Shown one piece after another: positions 46,272 to 56,135 of a DNA stretch of 64,000 nt (its first letter is position 1; each line of letters starts with the position of its first letter). The translations under genes and the position numbers were made by a program. Source of the stretch: an uncultured Prevotellaceae bacterium (GTDB lineage: Bacteria > Bacteroidota > Bacteroidia > Bacteroidales > Bacteroidaceae); contig CAMVLT010000003.1 of assembly GCA_947168395.1 (NCBI GenBank), forward strand, positions 1 to 64,000, in the 5' to 3' direction. The notes beneath the pieces are model-generated. The model searched no databases and had not been told where the DNA came from. It saw nothing but the letters and a program-made list of their open reading frames with translations.

Positions 46272-46817
46272 TTAATCACGTGATTTAAAAAATTCAGAAA
46301 TTTTCTTGACAGCGATGTGATAGGAAGCCTTGAGGGCACCTTCACTGGTACCGAGTTGCTTGCTGATATCACTGTATTTCATGTCGTCATAATAACGTAA
46401 GAGGAAAACTGTGCGCTGAACTTCAGGCAGCGAGGCTATGGCCTCTTGCAACTGTGCCTCAGTCTCGTCACCGTCGAAATAATCGTCGGCCATCAGGGTA
46501 TTGGCGATACCTAAATCAGCATCATCGGTGCTCATGGTGACAATGTTTTTCTGTCGTCGCAGGAAGTCGAGGCTTTCGTTAATGGCAATACGCGATAGCC
46601 ACGTCAGCAACTTCGAGTCGCCATGAAACGTCCCCAACCCCTGCCAGGCCTTGATAAAGGTATTCTGCAGCACATCGTCGGCATCGTCGTGAGACAGCAC
46701 GAAACGACGTATCTGCCAGTATAGCTGTTCACTATACTGCCTGACCACCGTCTCGAATGCTTTGCGTTGCATCTTGGGGTTTGCCAACTGCTCTATTAGG
46801 AGTTTGTCGTCTGTCAT
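46272..46817 (-). CDS. ECF RNA polymerase sigma factor
   Basis: The 181-residue protein has region 2 (FVLSHDDADDVLQNTFIKAW, about 40-60) and region 4 (LPEVQRTVFLLRYYDDMKYS, then DISKQLGTSEGALKASYHIA, about 130-170). It lacks regions 1 and 3. It should direct RNA polymerase to an envelope-stress type regulon. The start ATG overlaps the stop of the L,D-transpeptidase gene by one base (TAATG), coupling the two. Confidence 0.92.
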   Translation of the reverse strand: MTDDKLLIEQLANPKMQRKAFETVVRQYSEQLYWQIRRFVLSHDDADDVLQNTFIKAWQGLGTFHGDSKLLTWLSRIAINESLDFLRRQKNIVTMSTDDADLGIANTLMADDYFDGDETEAQLQEAIASLPEVQRTVFLLRYYDDMKYSDISKQLGTSEGALKASYHIAVKKISEFFKSRD

Positions 46818-48415
46818 TATTCTATATTCGGCTTTAGTGCCTCACCGACAGCGTCATCATAGCCGTACACGTCAGGATAATACTGCATGGAGCCGTCGGG
46901 AGTCAGGAAAATCGTATAATATGTTATATATAAAGGTACGCGCGGAGAAACTGGTAATGAATGAATCAGCCGTGGAGTCGGTTCTGCAGGATCCAATTCG
47001 TCCATCATCTCAATGCCTTGCTCAGTCTCTGGCTTCATACCCATCGAGATACGCAGTTTATCCAACAGCCATTCGTCTGGCTCATCCTCCATCATAAACA
47101 CAGCCAGGTCAAACGGACGCTGCACACGGACACAGCCATGGGAAACGCCCCGATTGTCACGCATAAAGGCACCAGGACTCGACGTGTCGTGGAGAAACAC
47201 GGAGAAGTTGTTGGGAAAGCGGAAGATAATGCGACCCAGCGAGTTCCCAGCACCACCTTCCTGCGCCACGCGGTAGTTTCCACTCAGCAACATACCCGCA
47301 GACACCGCTTTTGGCGAGATTCGCTTACCCGTTTTGCGGTTGGTGATGTAATAACGATGACGGGCAAAATAGCCAGAATCTCCCCCATGACGAGCAACGT
47401 TGTCACGGACTATGCTCATCGGTATGACCCACTCAGGATTGATCTCCATGTGGGTAATCTTGCTGGAGAGCAACGGGGTCTTGGTCCTAAGAGCACCACA
47501 AGCCACCCGCATATCCAATACAGAGTCAGGGCTAACTGCCCACAAGTGGAAAGCTGGCACATTGACAATGATATATTTCTCCTCAGGGGCAACCTGCTGC
47601 TTGTCACGCCATCGCTGGCGTTCCATGTTCACCAGAATTTTCTGGCGCTGGGCTCCTGAGGACGTGGAAATCAACTGTAGCAGACGACTGTATAGTTCAT
47701 CCTTCGGCTCAACCATACGCAGACTGATACCCAAACTGTCAGTGGTTGCACGCTTCAACGCCCTCTTCACATAAGCATCGTTAGGATGCTCCACTTTCAC
47801 GTCATACAGATTAAAATAGGAAATAGCCTGTCCCGTAGAATCCCTTTCGCGGGCATCGCAATGGTTCATCACGTAAGTCGGATTGACAAAACCGAATCGC
47901 TGGCCTATGACATAACGCAAATAGGCTTTTGTCAGATTGTAATCCAACCGGGTCATCACACGGCTTATACTGTTTTTCGAGTCAAACTGGAGTGTCCGTA
48001 TTCGACTGAGGTCATCGGCAATCTGTGCAAAATGATACCTCCGCTCGCTGAACCCCATTTCGGGCAGCTTCACACGCAATATTTCAATGAGGGTATCGGC
48101 ACGCTCGTCAACACCGAGGACATCGGTCCATACCAAACCACCACCCTCCTGATAATACTTCCGAGTATGATTCGCAGCAAGACAGTTGTCAGTGTCAGTC
48201 TTACAAATATGCTCCAAACTCTCATAAATCAGCTGAGAGTTCAGAGCATATTCTTCTGCCTTCAAATCGCTAAAGGCGTCTAATGTCAAATTCCGCTTGG
48301 TATGGGTTGTCGTCTCGTGGCACCCCGTCAAGAGAAATAGAAAGAACGCCAGCGCCGATACTATCAACGCACCTGTATCTTTCTTACCACCTTGCCTACT
48401 TTCAATATGTAGCAA
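46817..48415 (-). CDS. L,D-transpeptidase (YcbB-like), lipoprotein
   Basis: The 532-residue protein has an N-terminal hydrophobic signal ending in a lipobox (LLTGC), a long middle part (about 40-290) like the scaffold of YcbB/LdtD proteins, and a YkuD catalytic domain with INPEWVIPMSIVRDN, FLHDTSSP and GVSHGCVRV, whose Cys is the nucleophile. It makes 3-3 crosslinks in peptidoglycan or attaches proteins to it. The ATG at 48415 lies inside the previous gene (52-base overlap); no better start is seen. Being cotranscribed with the sigma gene links cell-wall remodelling to its stress response. Confidence 0.87.
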   Translation of the reverse strand: MLHIESRQGGKKDTGALIVSALAFFLFLLTGCHETTTHTKRNLTLDAFSDLKAEEYALNSQLIYESLEHICKTDTDNCLAANHTRKYYQEGGGLVWTDVLGVDERADTLIEILRVKLPEMGFSERRYHFAQIADDLSRIRTLQFDSKNSISRVMTRLDYNLTKAYLRYVIGQRFGFVNPTYVMNHCDARERDSTGQAISYFNLYDVKVEHPNDAYVKRALKRATTDSLGISLRMVEPKDELYSRLLQLISTSSGAQRQKILVNMERQRWRDKQQVAPEEKYIIVNVPAFHLWAVSPDSVLDMRVACGALRTKTPLLSSKITHMEINPEWVIPMSIVRDNVARHGGDSGYFARHRYYITNRKTGKRISPKAVSAGMLLSGNYRVAQEGGAGNSLGRIIFRFPNNFSVFLHDTSSPGAFMRDNRGVSHGCVRVQRPFDLAVFMMEDEPDEWLLDKLRISMGMKPETEQGIEMMDELDPAEPTPRLIHSLPVSPRVPLYITYYTIFLTPDGSMQYYPDVYGYDDAVGEALKPNIE

Positions 48416-48675
48416 CCTTTCGGAATATTTAATTCTATACGTTGCGCAGGGCTTTCTATCTTGACGCTCATTACCTGACGCCCCGTAAGCGACACTACTT
48501 CCAGTGTGCTTCCCTGCGCTCCATTGATATAGACGGTCTGCTTATCGATGGTGATTTCCACCTGTTCTTCCACCTGGTCAGAAGCGGCAAACTCCATTTC
48601 TGAAGCAGCCATAGCTAGGGGAAATGTAGCCATCAGCAATCCTGCAAACGTGAATACAAGTAATCTTTTTGTCAT
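48364..48675 (-). CDS. Small secreted protein with T9SS-sorting-domain-like fold
   Basis: The 103-residue product has a signal peptide (MTKRLLVFTFAGLLMATF, cleaved near AMAASE) and one domain whose pattern (VYINGAQGSTLEVVSLTGRQ, then IELNIPKGCYILKVGK) matches the type A C-terminal sorting domain of the type IX secretion system. Normally that domain ends a large cargo; here it is nearly the whole protein. It could be a stand-alone relative with another role. It has a good promoter and overlaps the L,D-transpeptidase gene, starting that operon. Confidence 0.7.
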   Translation of the reverse strand: MTKRLLVFTFAGLLMATFPLAMAASEMEFAASDQVEEQVEITIDKQTVYINGAQGSTLEVVSLTGRQVMSVKIESPAQRIELNIPKGCYILKVGKVVRKIQVR

Positions 48676-48697
48676 ATATGCATATAATTATTTGGTG

Positions 48698-48729
48698 CAA
48701 ATATACAACATTTCAGCGAAACTTCCAAA
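48698..48729 (-). promoter_or_regulatory. Promoter of the T9SS-like/L,D-transpeptidase/sigma run
   Basis: On the minus strand TTTG (plus 48726-48729), 20 bases and TATATTTG (plus 48698-48705). The -33 side reads TTTGGAAGTTTCG. Confidence 0.8.
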
Positions 48730-48762
48730 TATTTTCACAAAAAAAATCGTCCGTTAGGCAAA

Positions 48763-49677
48763 TTATACATCAAAGACCGCCATTTCGTTTGACAAGATGG
48801 TGTTTTCGAACACTTCGCGAGCTTCATTGAGCAGTATGTTCTCATCTTCATAGCGGGAACTGTAGTGTCCTAATATCAATTGTCGGACACCAGCATCACG
48901 GGCTACCAATGCAGCTTGGCGGGCTGTAGAATGATTGTATTTCTGTGCCATCGCAAGATTGTCCTCACCGTATGTACTCTCATGGTAAAGCGTCGTGACA
49001 TCTTTCAGCTGTAGGTGAAGCTCCGGCATGTAGCGAGTGTCGCTACAATAGGCATAGCTGCGGGGCGGTTCAGCTGGTGTCACCAGGTGGGAATTAGGAA
49101 CCGCGGTGCCATCCTCTAAAGTCCAGTCGGCTCCATTCTTGATATTCATCGACTGAGAGACGGGAATCCGGTAGAAGTCAAGCATGTCGCGACGGATATG
49201 AGGCAATGAGGGCTTTTCACGGAAAAGGAAGCCACACGTTGGCAGCCTATGTGTCAATGGAATGGTCTCAACGGTCAGCGAACGGTCTTCGTAGATGATC
49301 TCATGCCGCGAGGCATCAATGGGATGAAACACCACTTCGTACCCCAAATCATGGCAGAAGAGCTCCATCTGCCGGTGTAACATGTCCTCCAACTGTTCGT
49401 TGGCATGAATATGGAGTCTGGCAGTACGCCCTAATAGTCCAAAGGTGGAAATCATGCCTATCAACCCAAAACAGTGGTCACCATGCAAGTGGGAGATAAA
49501 GACATGACCTACTTTCGTGAAACGTACCCTGCAACGACGCAGCTGCATCTGCACGCCCTCCCCGCAGTCAACCATAAAAAGCTTGTCGCGCAGTTCAACA
49601 ATCTGTGCGGAAGGGTAATGACGAAGGGTGGGCAGCGCACTGCCACACCCTAATATATGTACTCTGAACGGTTCCAC
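48763..49677 (-). CDS. rnz: Ribonuclease Z
   Basis: The 304-residue metallo-beta-lactamase fold nuclease trims tRNA 3' ends; with no CCA encoded in the tRNAs here, this step is needed. Motifs are HILGCGSALPT, SHLHGDHCFGL (zinc ligands), the later DTRYMPEL Asp region, and LGHYSSRYED. The family N-terminus begins just before FRVHILGCGSALP, so the GTG at 49677 is chosen; it lies 7 bases after the stop of the upstream lipoprotein gene. A longer open frame runs back into that gene and is not family-like. Confidence 0.92.
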   Translation of the reverse strand: MEPFRVHILGCGSALPTLRHYPSAQIVELRDKLFMVDCGEGVQMQLRRCRVRFTKVGHVFISHLHGDHCFGLIGMISTFGLLGRTARLHIHANEQLEDMLHRQMELFCHDLGYEVVFHPIDASRHEIIYEDRSLTVETIPLTHRLPTCGFLFREKPSLPHIRRDMLDFYRIPVSQSMNIKNGADWTLEDGTAVPNSHLVTPAEPPRSYAYCSDTRYMPELHLQLKDVTTLYHESTYGEDNLAMAQKYNHSTARQAALVARDAGVRQLILGHYSSRYEDENILLNEAREVFENTILSNEMAVFDV

Positions 49678-49684
49678 TTTGGTA

Positions 49685-50359
49685 TTACATTCTATAATCG
49701 TCCTCTGTTGCTTCCTCCAACTGGATGTCCACCTTGTAGTGATGCTCCACCTGACGGCTATACTCAAAGGTATCCTCGGCATCTTTGAACACCAGAGAGT
49801 CAGGCCCTATTGAGACCAGTTCGTACAAGTTGGTTTCCGTCATGTCACCGCCACCTTCACGAATGGCTACAATTTCCAGTTTTCCATTATAGATTCTCCA
49901 AGAACGGTAAATCAAGGCCGGCTGGTCAATACTTTCCGCAATGCCCCCCTCCTTGATACGGATGCCCATTTCCGAACTGCCATCAAGCGGGTTAGGCATA
50001 ACCCAGTCACCCAAAAGTGCCGACTGGTTAATCACCAACTTGGCCGTCTTCTTGTCTTTCAGCATCAATGCTATACGGTCACCGACCTGGAATCCACCAT
50101 AGCACATTCCTTTTTCATTGGCCTCGGCAATACTCAGATTCAACGTGTCACCTACATCAGTCAGTAGTTGCAGGGTGTTCATCGCCGAACCGTCGATGCA
50201 GATGCCATAGACAGTGGAATCACGATTGACGGTGGCAATTACCGTTGTGTCAGGCTCTTCCTCCATCTGCTGTTGATGCTGTTCACCCCCTTTTCCACCA
50301 CAGCTGCCTGCGGTCATGACCGTTGCAGCCATCAGCATGATTACTCCGATTTTCTTCAT
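49685..50359 (-). CDS. Lipoprotein of unknown function
   Basis: The 224-residue product has a lipoprotein signal (MKKIGVIMLMAATVMTAGSC) with Cys20 as the likely lipid site, then a Gly/Gln/Glu-rich linker and a compact beta-rich domain (GDTLNLSIAEANEKGMCYGG, FQVGDRIALMLKD, MGIRIKEGGIAESI, YGKL-like strands). This looks like the lipocalin-like lipoprotein type of Bacteroidales, but I do not identify a ligand. The ATG at 50359 gives the signal; upstream codons overlap mazG. It lies between mazG (16 bases) and rnz (7 bases), likely one operon. Confidence 0.75.
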   Translation of the reverse strand: MKKIGVIMLMAATVMTAGSCGGKGGEQHQQQMEEEPDTTVIATVNRDSTVYGICIDGSAMNTLQLLTDVGDTLNLSIAEANEKGMCYGGFQVGDRIALMLKDKKTAKLVINQSALLGDWVMPNPLDGSSEMGIRIKEGGIAESIDQPALIYRSWRIYNGKLEIVAIREGGGDMTETNLYELVSIGPDSLVFKDAEDTFEYSRQVEHHYKVDIQLEEATEDDYRM

Positions 50360-50375
50360 AGTTATCTTTTTTATC

Positions 50376-51227
50376 TCATTTCTCATTCTGTTTCGCTTCA
50401 TTCCATAGAGCATCCATCTCTTCCAGCGACATCTCCGTTAGCGGACGCCCTGCACGAATGCTGTGCTGCTCGATATAATCAAAGCGTTTGATGAACTTCT
50501 GGTTAGTCCTTTCCAGCGCATTGTCTGGGTTCAGCTTATATAGTCTGGCTGCATTGATGACCGAGAAGAGGAAGTCGCCCAACTCATTGGTGGAGCGGTC
50601 TTTGTCCTCTCGCTGCAATTCGATTTCCAGCTCTTCCAGTTCTTCGCGTACCTTATTCCATACGTCTTCTTTTTGCTTCCAGTCAAAACCTACGTTGCGG
50701 GCCTTGTCCTGAATGCGGTAAGCCTTTATGAGGGAAGGCAAGGACGCGGGGACACCCGACAAGACAGTTTTGTTACCATCTTTCTCCTTCAACTTGATTT
50801 GCTCCCAGTTCTGTAGCACCTGCTCTGAAGTCTTTGCATCGGCAAACTCACGTTTCTCCGTATCCTCGCCAAATGGCAACGGTTTGGGGTCTTCTGCACC
50901 CACCTGTGACGGATGATAGATGTGAGGATGACGAAATATCAGCTTGTCTGCCTGCATATTACAGACATCTGCCATATCGAAATCTCCCGTCTCGGAACCT
51001 ATCTTAGCATAGAACATCACGTGCATCAGAACATCACCCAGTTCCTTGCAGATGTTCTTGCGGTCGTCGTTCATCAGGGCATCACACAATTCATAGGTCT
51101 CTTCAATCGTGTTTGGCCTCAACGACTCATTCGTCTGCTTCTTGTCCCAAGGACACTTTTCGCGCAACTGGTCAAGGACGTCGAGCAGGCGTCCGAAAGC
51201 CTTCATTTGTTCTTCTCTTGTATGCAT
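50376..51227 (-). CDS. mazG: Nucleoside triphosphate pyrophosphohydrolase MazG
   Basis: The 283-residue protein has two MazG helical domains. The first shows LREKCPWDKKQTNESLRPNT and EETYELCDAL, with EELGD-type residues as KELGDVLMHVMF; the second shows REELEELEIELQ and NELGDFLFSVINAARLY. The four-Glu/Asp metal site is intact in both. MazG hydrolyses all NTPs, cleans damaged nucleotides and lowers (p)ppGpp-related stress in some bacteria. It has a perfect promoter and starts the operon with a lipoprotein and rnz. Confidence 0.94.
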   Translation of the reverse strand: MHTREEQMKAFGRLLDVLDQLREKCPWDKKQTNESLRPNTIEETYELCDALMNDDRKNICKELGDVLMHVMFYAKIGSETGDFDMADVCNMQADKLIFRHPHIYHPSQVGAEDPKPLPFGEDTEKREFADAKTSEQVLQNWEQIKLKEKDGNKTVLSGVPASLPSLIKAYRIQDKARNVGFDWKQKEDVWNKVREELEELEIELQREDKDRSTNELGDFLFSVINAARLYKLNPDNALERTNQKFIKRFDYIEQHSIRAGRPLTEMSLEEMDALWNEAKQNEK

Positions 51228-51256
51228 CTGCTCTTACAATGTTTTATTTTTGCGGA

Positions 51257-51288
51257 CAAAGTTAAGCATTATTTTTGAAACAGCCAAA
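51257..51288 (-). promoter_or_regulatory. mazG promoter
   Basis: On the minus strand TTTG (plus 51285-51288), 20 bases and TAACTTTG (plus 51257-51264), with the extended TTTGGCTGTTTCA. Confidence 0.85.
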
Positions 51289-51385
51289 ATAATTTTGCAA
51301 CTTTGGCATGGTGTTTGCAGAATTATGATTATCTTTGCATCAAAATTGTAAAATTGGTAGTAATACAATATAAAATATAACAATA

Positions 51386-53923
51386 GTGACAAGTCAGTTT
51401 TCACCCAAAGTGTCTGAAGTACTGGCCTTCTCCCGTGAAGAGGCCGCCCGACTGGCCAGTCGGTCTGTAGGTCCCGAGCATCTGCTGCTCGGACTGCTTA
51501 GGATGAAGGAAGGTCCCGTGATAGACATATTCCACCGATTGAACTTAAATTTACAAATGGTAAAGACGGAATTAGAGACTAAAGTGAGGGAAGATGAACT
51601 CGGTATGCCTATTCACACCAGCGACCTCGTGTTGAATGAAAAGGCGAGTAATATCTTGAAACTTGCTGTACTTGAGGCCCGTATTCAGCGAACAGACAAA
51701 GTAAACGAACAACACCTGCTATTGGCTATACTGCACGACCAAGTGAAGAATGGAGCCAAGGAGGTATTAGAATTTAATGATATGAATTATGATGACGTAT
51801 TAGCCTTGTTGCACGCCCCACAGCAAACGGGTGTCAGCGATGGCATAGGCTTGCCCGATGAAGACTACGAAGAGGAGGAAGAAACGGGTGGAGCAACGAG
51901 AAACAGTTCTAACAAGTCGGCAGGCACCACCACCGCCCAGACGAAGGCAAAATCGAATACACCCGTGCTCGACACCTTCGGCACCAACCTGACACAAGCC
52001 GCTACGGAGGGCAAACTCGACCCATGCGTAGGCCGCGAGCGTGAAATCCAGCGTGTGATTGAGATTTTAGGCCGTCGCAAGAAGAATAATCCTATATTAA
52101 TAGGTGAGCCGGGAGTAGGAAAAAGCGCTATTGTCGAAGGACTGGCACAGATGATTACGCAACACCACACTTCGCCTATGCTATTCAACAAGAAAATCTA
52201 CACACTCGACATGACTGCCATCGTGGCGGGCACAAAGTATCGCGGACAATTTGAGGAACGTTTGCGCCAGCTGATGAAGGAACTGGAACAGAATGATGAC
52301 ATTATCGTCTTTATCGACGAGATTCACACGATAATCGGAGCTGGCTCCACTCCTGGTTCAATGGATGCTGCCAACATCATGAAACCAGCTTTGGCACGTG
52401 GTACAGTACAATGCATCGGTGCCACCACATTGGATGAATACCGTAACTCTATTGAAAAGGACGGTGCATTGGAACGCCGTTTCCAGAAGGTGTTGGTTGA
52501 ACCGACCACCAATGAAGAGACCCTCCAGATTCTGCGAAACATCAAGGACCGCTACGAGCACCACCACCATGTGACATACACCGACGACGCATTGGCAGCT
52601 TGTGTCAAATTGACAGACCGCTATGTGAACGACCGTTTCATGCCCGACAAAGCCATCGATGCTTTGGATGAAGTGGGTTCACGTGTACATTTGGGCAATG
52701 CCCAGATACCTTCCGAAATTACGGAAAAGGAGCAGGAGATTGCCAAGGTGAAAGAACGCAAGCAGTCGGCTGTCAAGAACCAGAACTATGAACTGGCAGC
52801 TGGTTACCGTGACCGCCAAACGCAGTTAGAGAAGGAACTGAACGAACTTAACAAAAAATGGCAGGATGGTGAGAGCGACGAACGACAAGTTGTCACCGAA
52901 AGTGAAGTGGCCAACGTTGTCAGCATGATGACAGGTGTACCAGTTCAGCGCATGGCCGAGCAAGAGGGCATTCGTCTAAAGGGCATGTCTACAGAACTCA
53001 AAGGAGCTGTCATTGGTCAGGATAGAGCCATCGACAAAATGGTACGTGCCATCCAGCGTAACCGTGTGGGACTGAAAGATCCCAACCACCCCATCGGTGC
53101 CTTCATGTTCCTTGGACCAACAGGTGTAGGCAAGACCTATCTGGCCAAGAAATTGGCGGAATTCATGTTCGGCAGCAGCGATGCACTCATTCGGGTCGAC
53201 ATGAGCGAATACACCGAGTCGTTTAACACCAGCCGTCTTATCGGAGCACCTCCGGGATATGTCGGCTACGAGGAGGGTGGGCAACTTACTGAGCGTGTGC
53301 GGCGTCACCCCTACTCCATCGTGCTTTTGGATGAGATTGAAAAAGCCCATCCGAATGTGTTCAACCTGTTGCTCCAGGTGCTCGATGAAGGTCGTTTGAC
53401 CGATGGTAACGGACGGTTTGTTGACTTCCGCAATACGGTCATCATCATGACCTCTAATGCCGGTACACGACAGTTGAAGGACTTCGGTCGTGGTATTGGT
53501 TTCGGTGCCCAGTCAGGTTCTGGGCTGGCCCTTAACGAGCAGGACAAGGAACATGCCCGCTCCATCGTACAGAAGGCCTTGTCAAAGCAGTTCTCGCCGG
53601 AGTTCCTAAACCGACTGGACGAAATCATCACTTTCGACCAGCTCGACCTCGAGGCCATCAAACTCATCATCGACATCGAACTGAAAGGACTCTTCAAACG
53701 TATCAGCGATATGGGCTATACCATTGAACTCAACGACGAAGCCGAGGAATTTGTGGCCACCAAGGGCTACGACGTACAGTTTGGTGCCCGTCCGCTGAAA
53801 CGTGCCATTCAAACCTATATTGAGGATGGCATCTGCGAGCGTATCGTCAATGGCGAAATAGAATCGGGTGCCGTCATCCATATTACGAAGGCACCCGACA
53901 AAGAAGAACTGGTATTTGACTAA
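51386..53923 (+). CDS. clpC: ClpC-type AAA+ chaperone ATPase
   Basis: The 845-residue Hsp100 protein has an N-domain with two Clp repeats ([20 protein letters not shown]), a linker rich in Glu and Ser/Thr (about 150-190), D1 (Walker [14 protein letters not shown], Walker [16 protein letters not shown]), a UVR-like middle coiled coil ([19 protein letters not shown]), and D2 ([25 protein letters not shown]). It unfolds substrates, usually for ClpP. The start is a GTG at 51386. TATCTTTG at 51330-51337 is the likely -7 element, without a well-spaced -33. No ctsR or mcsA/B partner is nearby, unlike in Firmicutes. Confidence 0.93.
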   Translation: MTSQFSPKVSEVLAFSREEAARLASRSVGPEHLLLGLLRMKEGPVIDIFHRLNLNLQMVKTELETKVREDELGMPIHTSDLVLNEKASNILKLAVLEARIQRTDKVNEQHLLLAILHDQVKNGAKEVLEFNDMNYDDVLALLHAPQQTGVSDGIGLPDEDYEEEEETGGATRNSSNKSAGTTTAQTKAKSNTPVLDTFGTNLTQAATEGKLDPCVGREREIQRVIEILGRRKKNNPILIGEPGVGKSAIVEGLAQMITQHHTSPMLFNKKIYTLDMTAIVAGTKYRGQFEERLRQLMKELEQNDDIIVFIDEIHTIIGAGSTPGSMDAANIMKPALARGTVQCIGATTLDEYRNSIEKDGALERRFQKVLVEPTTNEETLQILRNIKDRYEHHHHVTYTDDALAACVKLTDRYVNDRFMPDKAIDALDEVGSRVHLGNAQIPSEITEKEQEIAKVKERKQSAVKNQNYELAAGYRDRQTQLEKELNELNKKWQDGESDERQVVTESEVANVVSMMTGVPVQRMAEQEGIRLKGMSTELKGAVIGQDRAIDKMVRAIQRNRVGLKDPNHPIGAFMFLGPTGVGKTYLAKKLAEFMFGSSDALIRVDMSEYTESFNTSRLIGAPPGYVGYEEGGQLTERVRRHPYSIVLLDEIEKAHPNVFNLLLQVLDEGRLTDGNGRFVDFRNTVIIMTSNAGTRQLKDFGRGIGFGAQSGSGLALNEQDKEHARSIVQKALSKQFSPEFLNRLDEIITFDQLDLEAIKLIIDIELKGLFKRISDMGYTIELNDEAEEFVATKGYDVQFGARPLKRAIQTYIEDGICERIVNGEIESGAVIHITKAPDKEELVFD

Positions 53924-53930
53924 TACCTTA

Positions 53931-55625
53931 TTATTCAATAGGTTTCAAGAGCTTGTCTCCCGTGCGGTTGATAAGCTCTTTTTTGTAGGCTTCAGGGTAG
54001 CCAGGGCGCTTCACAGTCTCGCCAAAACCATACTTGCCACGCTTGAAATTGCCCTTCTCGTCGACAGGACGGACGGCCATATCGTTGTGGCGCACAATGA
54101 GGAACGTGGCCAACTTGCGCCAGCGCTTAATCATATTGTCGGCCTGCATACAGGTATACTTAGTAAGAAAGCTCACACGGTCAGCACCTTCCTTGCTCTG
54201 AGCTATTTCCTCAATGCCTTTCTGTGCGAGGAAATAGGAACTCTCTAACGAATCGCGCACCTGTTTTAGGTCAGGGAATAAGGCGCTATAGCGGGGATAG
54301 ACCATGTTACTGACCCAATTCTCTACCCAGAAGGCATTATCCATCGAGAAGGTAACGTCATCGGCTCCCTTACCGCTGTAGCAATCGGGCTGGCGAGTGG
54401 TGCAACAATAGACGGGCGTGTAGACCACCATGTTACAGTCGTCGTTACCGAACCAGAAGCAGCCGCCAATCTCGCGAGGCAGCCAGGAACGCATCTGCGA
54501 GACAAAAGTCCAAGCCGTCTGCTGAGTTGACGTGGGACGCTCATTAAAGTACTTCTTACCGTCAACCTCGAAGTAGAGGGGGGTCGGACGGTAAGGCATC
54601 TGCCAGATACCGCCACCAATGTCGGCCTTGTCTTTCGACTGATCAGAAACGTCAAAGGGAGTACCCTCAAAATGGTCACGCATGGCAGCCTGCACATCCT
54701 GCACAGTCAGCAGCTTGTTGGGCTTCACCCATAGAGGCATCACCTCTGCGTTGGCGTCACGACCCTCTGCCCAAGGAATGTAACGGTCCATACCGTCGGC
54801 ATAGCGGTTGAAGAACTGCCACACCCGGGCATCACAGATACGGCGGCCTCCGAAGTCGGGCTTGGCGTATGCGGCGTTGTAACTGAAGTCTTGGTCCTTA
54901 CCGTTGTACCAGCCCATTTTGCGGGCGTAGCTCACCACGTTCTTCGACCACAGCACGGTCTCCTGTCCCTTCTTCTGTTTCTTGGCGGGCATAAACGTAG
55001 TAATGCGGCTTTGGTTGGCATGGCCGCAAATCATGTCATCAGGCACCCGCATGGCTACCCAGACGGTACGCTCCTTCGAACGTGTGCGGTCTGCGGCACA
55101 ACCCATCATTTCCATAATCCACGCCTCATTGGGATCACAGATGGTAAAAGTCTCGCCCTCAGAGCAGTAGCCGTACTGCTCAACCAGCGATGTCATGACA
55201 TCGATAGCCTCGCGGGCAGTCTTCGAGCGCTGAAGGGCGATGTAGATGAGTGAACCATAGTCTATGATACCCGTGCTGTCGACCATCTCCTCACGTCCTC
55301 CAAAAGTGGTCTCACCGATGGTCACCTGCCACTCGTTAATATTGCCGATTACATTGTAGGTCTCTGCCGCCTCAGGTATTTCACCCAAGTATTTGTTGGT
55401 GTCCCATTCATATATCTTACGCATCTCACCTGGCTGATGCTTGGCAGCCGGATAGTGGTACAGATACATAAATGCGCCATACGAGTCAGCGTTGTAGCTA
55501 CAGATAACACTTCCGTCGGCAGAAGCATTCTTACCGACGATAAAATTGGTGCAAGCCGTTGAATGTTGAACGTTGAGCATTACCCCCACAACGGCCAGAA
55601 TTGTCAATAATAGATGTCTTTTCAT
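53931..55625 (-). CDS. C69-family dipeptidase, secreted
   Basis: The 564-residue protein has a signal peptide that should be cleaved before Cys25 (STACTNFIVGKNASADGS). The exposed N-terminal Cys is the nucleophile of Ntn-type C69 dipeptidases. Further marks are NINEWQVTIGETTFGGREEM, QRSKTAREAIDVM and FTICDPNEAWIMEMMG. It probably splits small peptides in the periplasm or outside. The gene ends 7 bases from the convergent clpC. TAACTTTG on the minus strand (plus 55663-55670) is a candidate -7 element. Confidence 0.88.
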   Translation of the reverse strand: MKRHLLLTILAVVGVMLNVQHSTACTNFIVGKNASADGSVICSYNADSYGAFMYLYHYPAAKHQPGEMRKIYEWDTNKYLGEIPEAAETYNVIGNINEWQVTIGETTFGGREEMVDSTGIIDYGSLIYIALQRSKTAREAIDVMTSLVEQYGYCSEGETFTICDPNEAWIMEMMGCAADRTRSKERTVWVAMRVPDDMICGHANQSRITTFMPAKKQKKGQETVLWSKNVVSYARKMGWYNGKDQDFSYNAAYAKPDFGGRRICDARVWQFFNRYADGMDRYIPWAEGRDANAEVMPLWVKPNKLLTVQDVQAAMRDHFEGTPFDVSDQSKDKADIGGGIWQMPYRPTPLYFEVDGKKYFNERPTSTQQTAWTFVSQMRSWLPREIGGCFWFGNDDCNMVVYTPVYCCTTRQPDCYSGKGADDVTFSMDNAFWVENWVSNMVYPRYSALFPDLKQVRDSLESSYFLAQKGIEEIAQSKEGADRVSFLTKYTCMQADNMIKRWRKLATFLIVRHNDMAVRPVDEKGNFKRGKYGFGETVKRPGYPEAYKKELINRTGDKLLKPIE

Positions 55626-55784
55626 ACCTTATTCAGTTGTTTTAGTCGCATGAATTCCGGTACAAAGTTACTATTTTTCTTCCACATTCAAGTACCTTTA
55701 TTCTCTTTTTTCCTTGAAAAGCTTTAAAACGGTACCTGCTTGTACGGATATTCGCTCAAAATCACCATTTTTCCAGTAAACTCG

Positions 55785-56135
55785 ATGAAGATAGAAGTGA
55801 CGCAACACAACACCTACCAACTGGCTGGCAGTGCTGAGCAACGCACGTTCGGCATCCCGAAGGGGGGAGCTTACAAAAGTAAGATAGCCGACTACTTCAA
55901 GACCCAGCCCATCGAACGGGTATGGCTTTTCGGCTCCTTAGCCCGTGGCGAGGAGACTCCCATCAGCGATGTTGACATCCTCGTGCAGTTCGACGAGGAC
56001 GGTGTGAGGCTGCTGAAACACGCTGCCATGATTTGCGATCTGGAGAAAATTCTCGACCGCCACACCTTTTACTGGCAGCAAACGGCATATTCCCATAGGG
56101 GGAATGCAATGTTCCCAGAGGGGAACATAAGCTGA
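55785..56135 (+). pseudogene. Nucleotidyltransferase (MNT-type), 3' end replaced by repeat DNA
   Basis: The 116-residue reading frame starts MKIEVTQHNTYQLAG and has the pol-beta nucleotidyltransferase motif WLFGSLARGEETPISDVDIL with both first catalytic aspartates. Normal minimal nucleotidyltransferases continue as DLEELLGRKVDLV with a third Asp and about 20 more residues. Here DLEKILDRH is followed by unrelated FYWQQTAYSHRGNAMFPEGNIS, whose last part is encoded by the GTTCCC/GGGAAC array that begins at 56088. The third catalytic region is missing, so I call it truncated. No HEPN partner gene follows. It may still be expressed. Confidence 0.7.

Noticed and set aside
48763..49782. Longer ribonuclease Z starting at 49782
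   Set aside because: The extra 35 residues overlap the lipoprotein gene and are not family-like; the GTG at 49677 fits both the family and the gene spacing.
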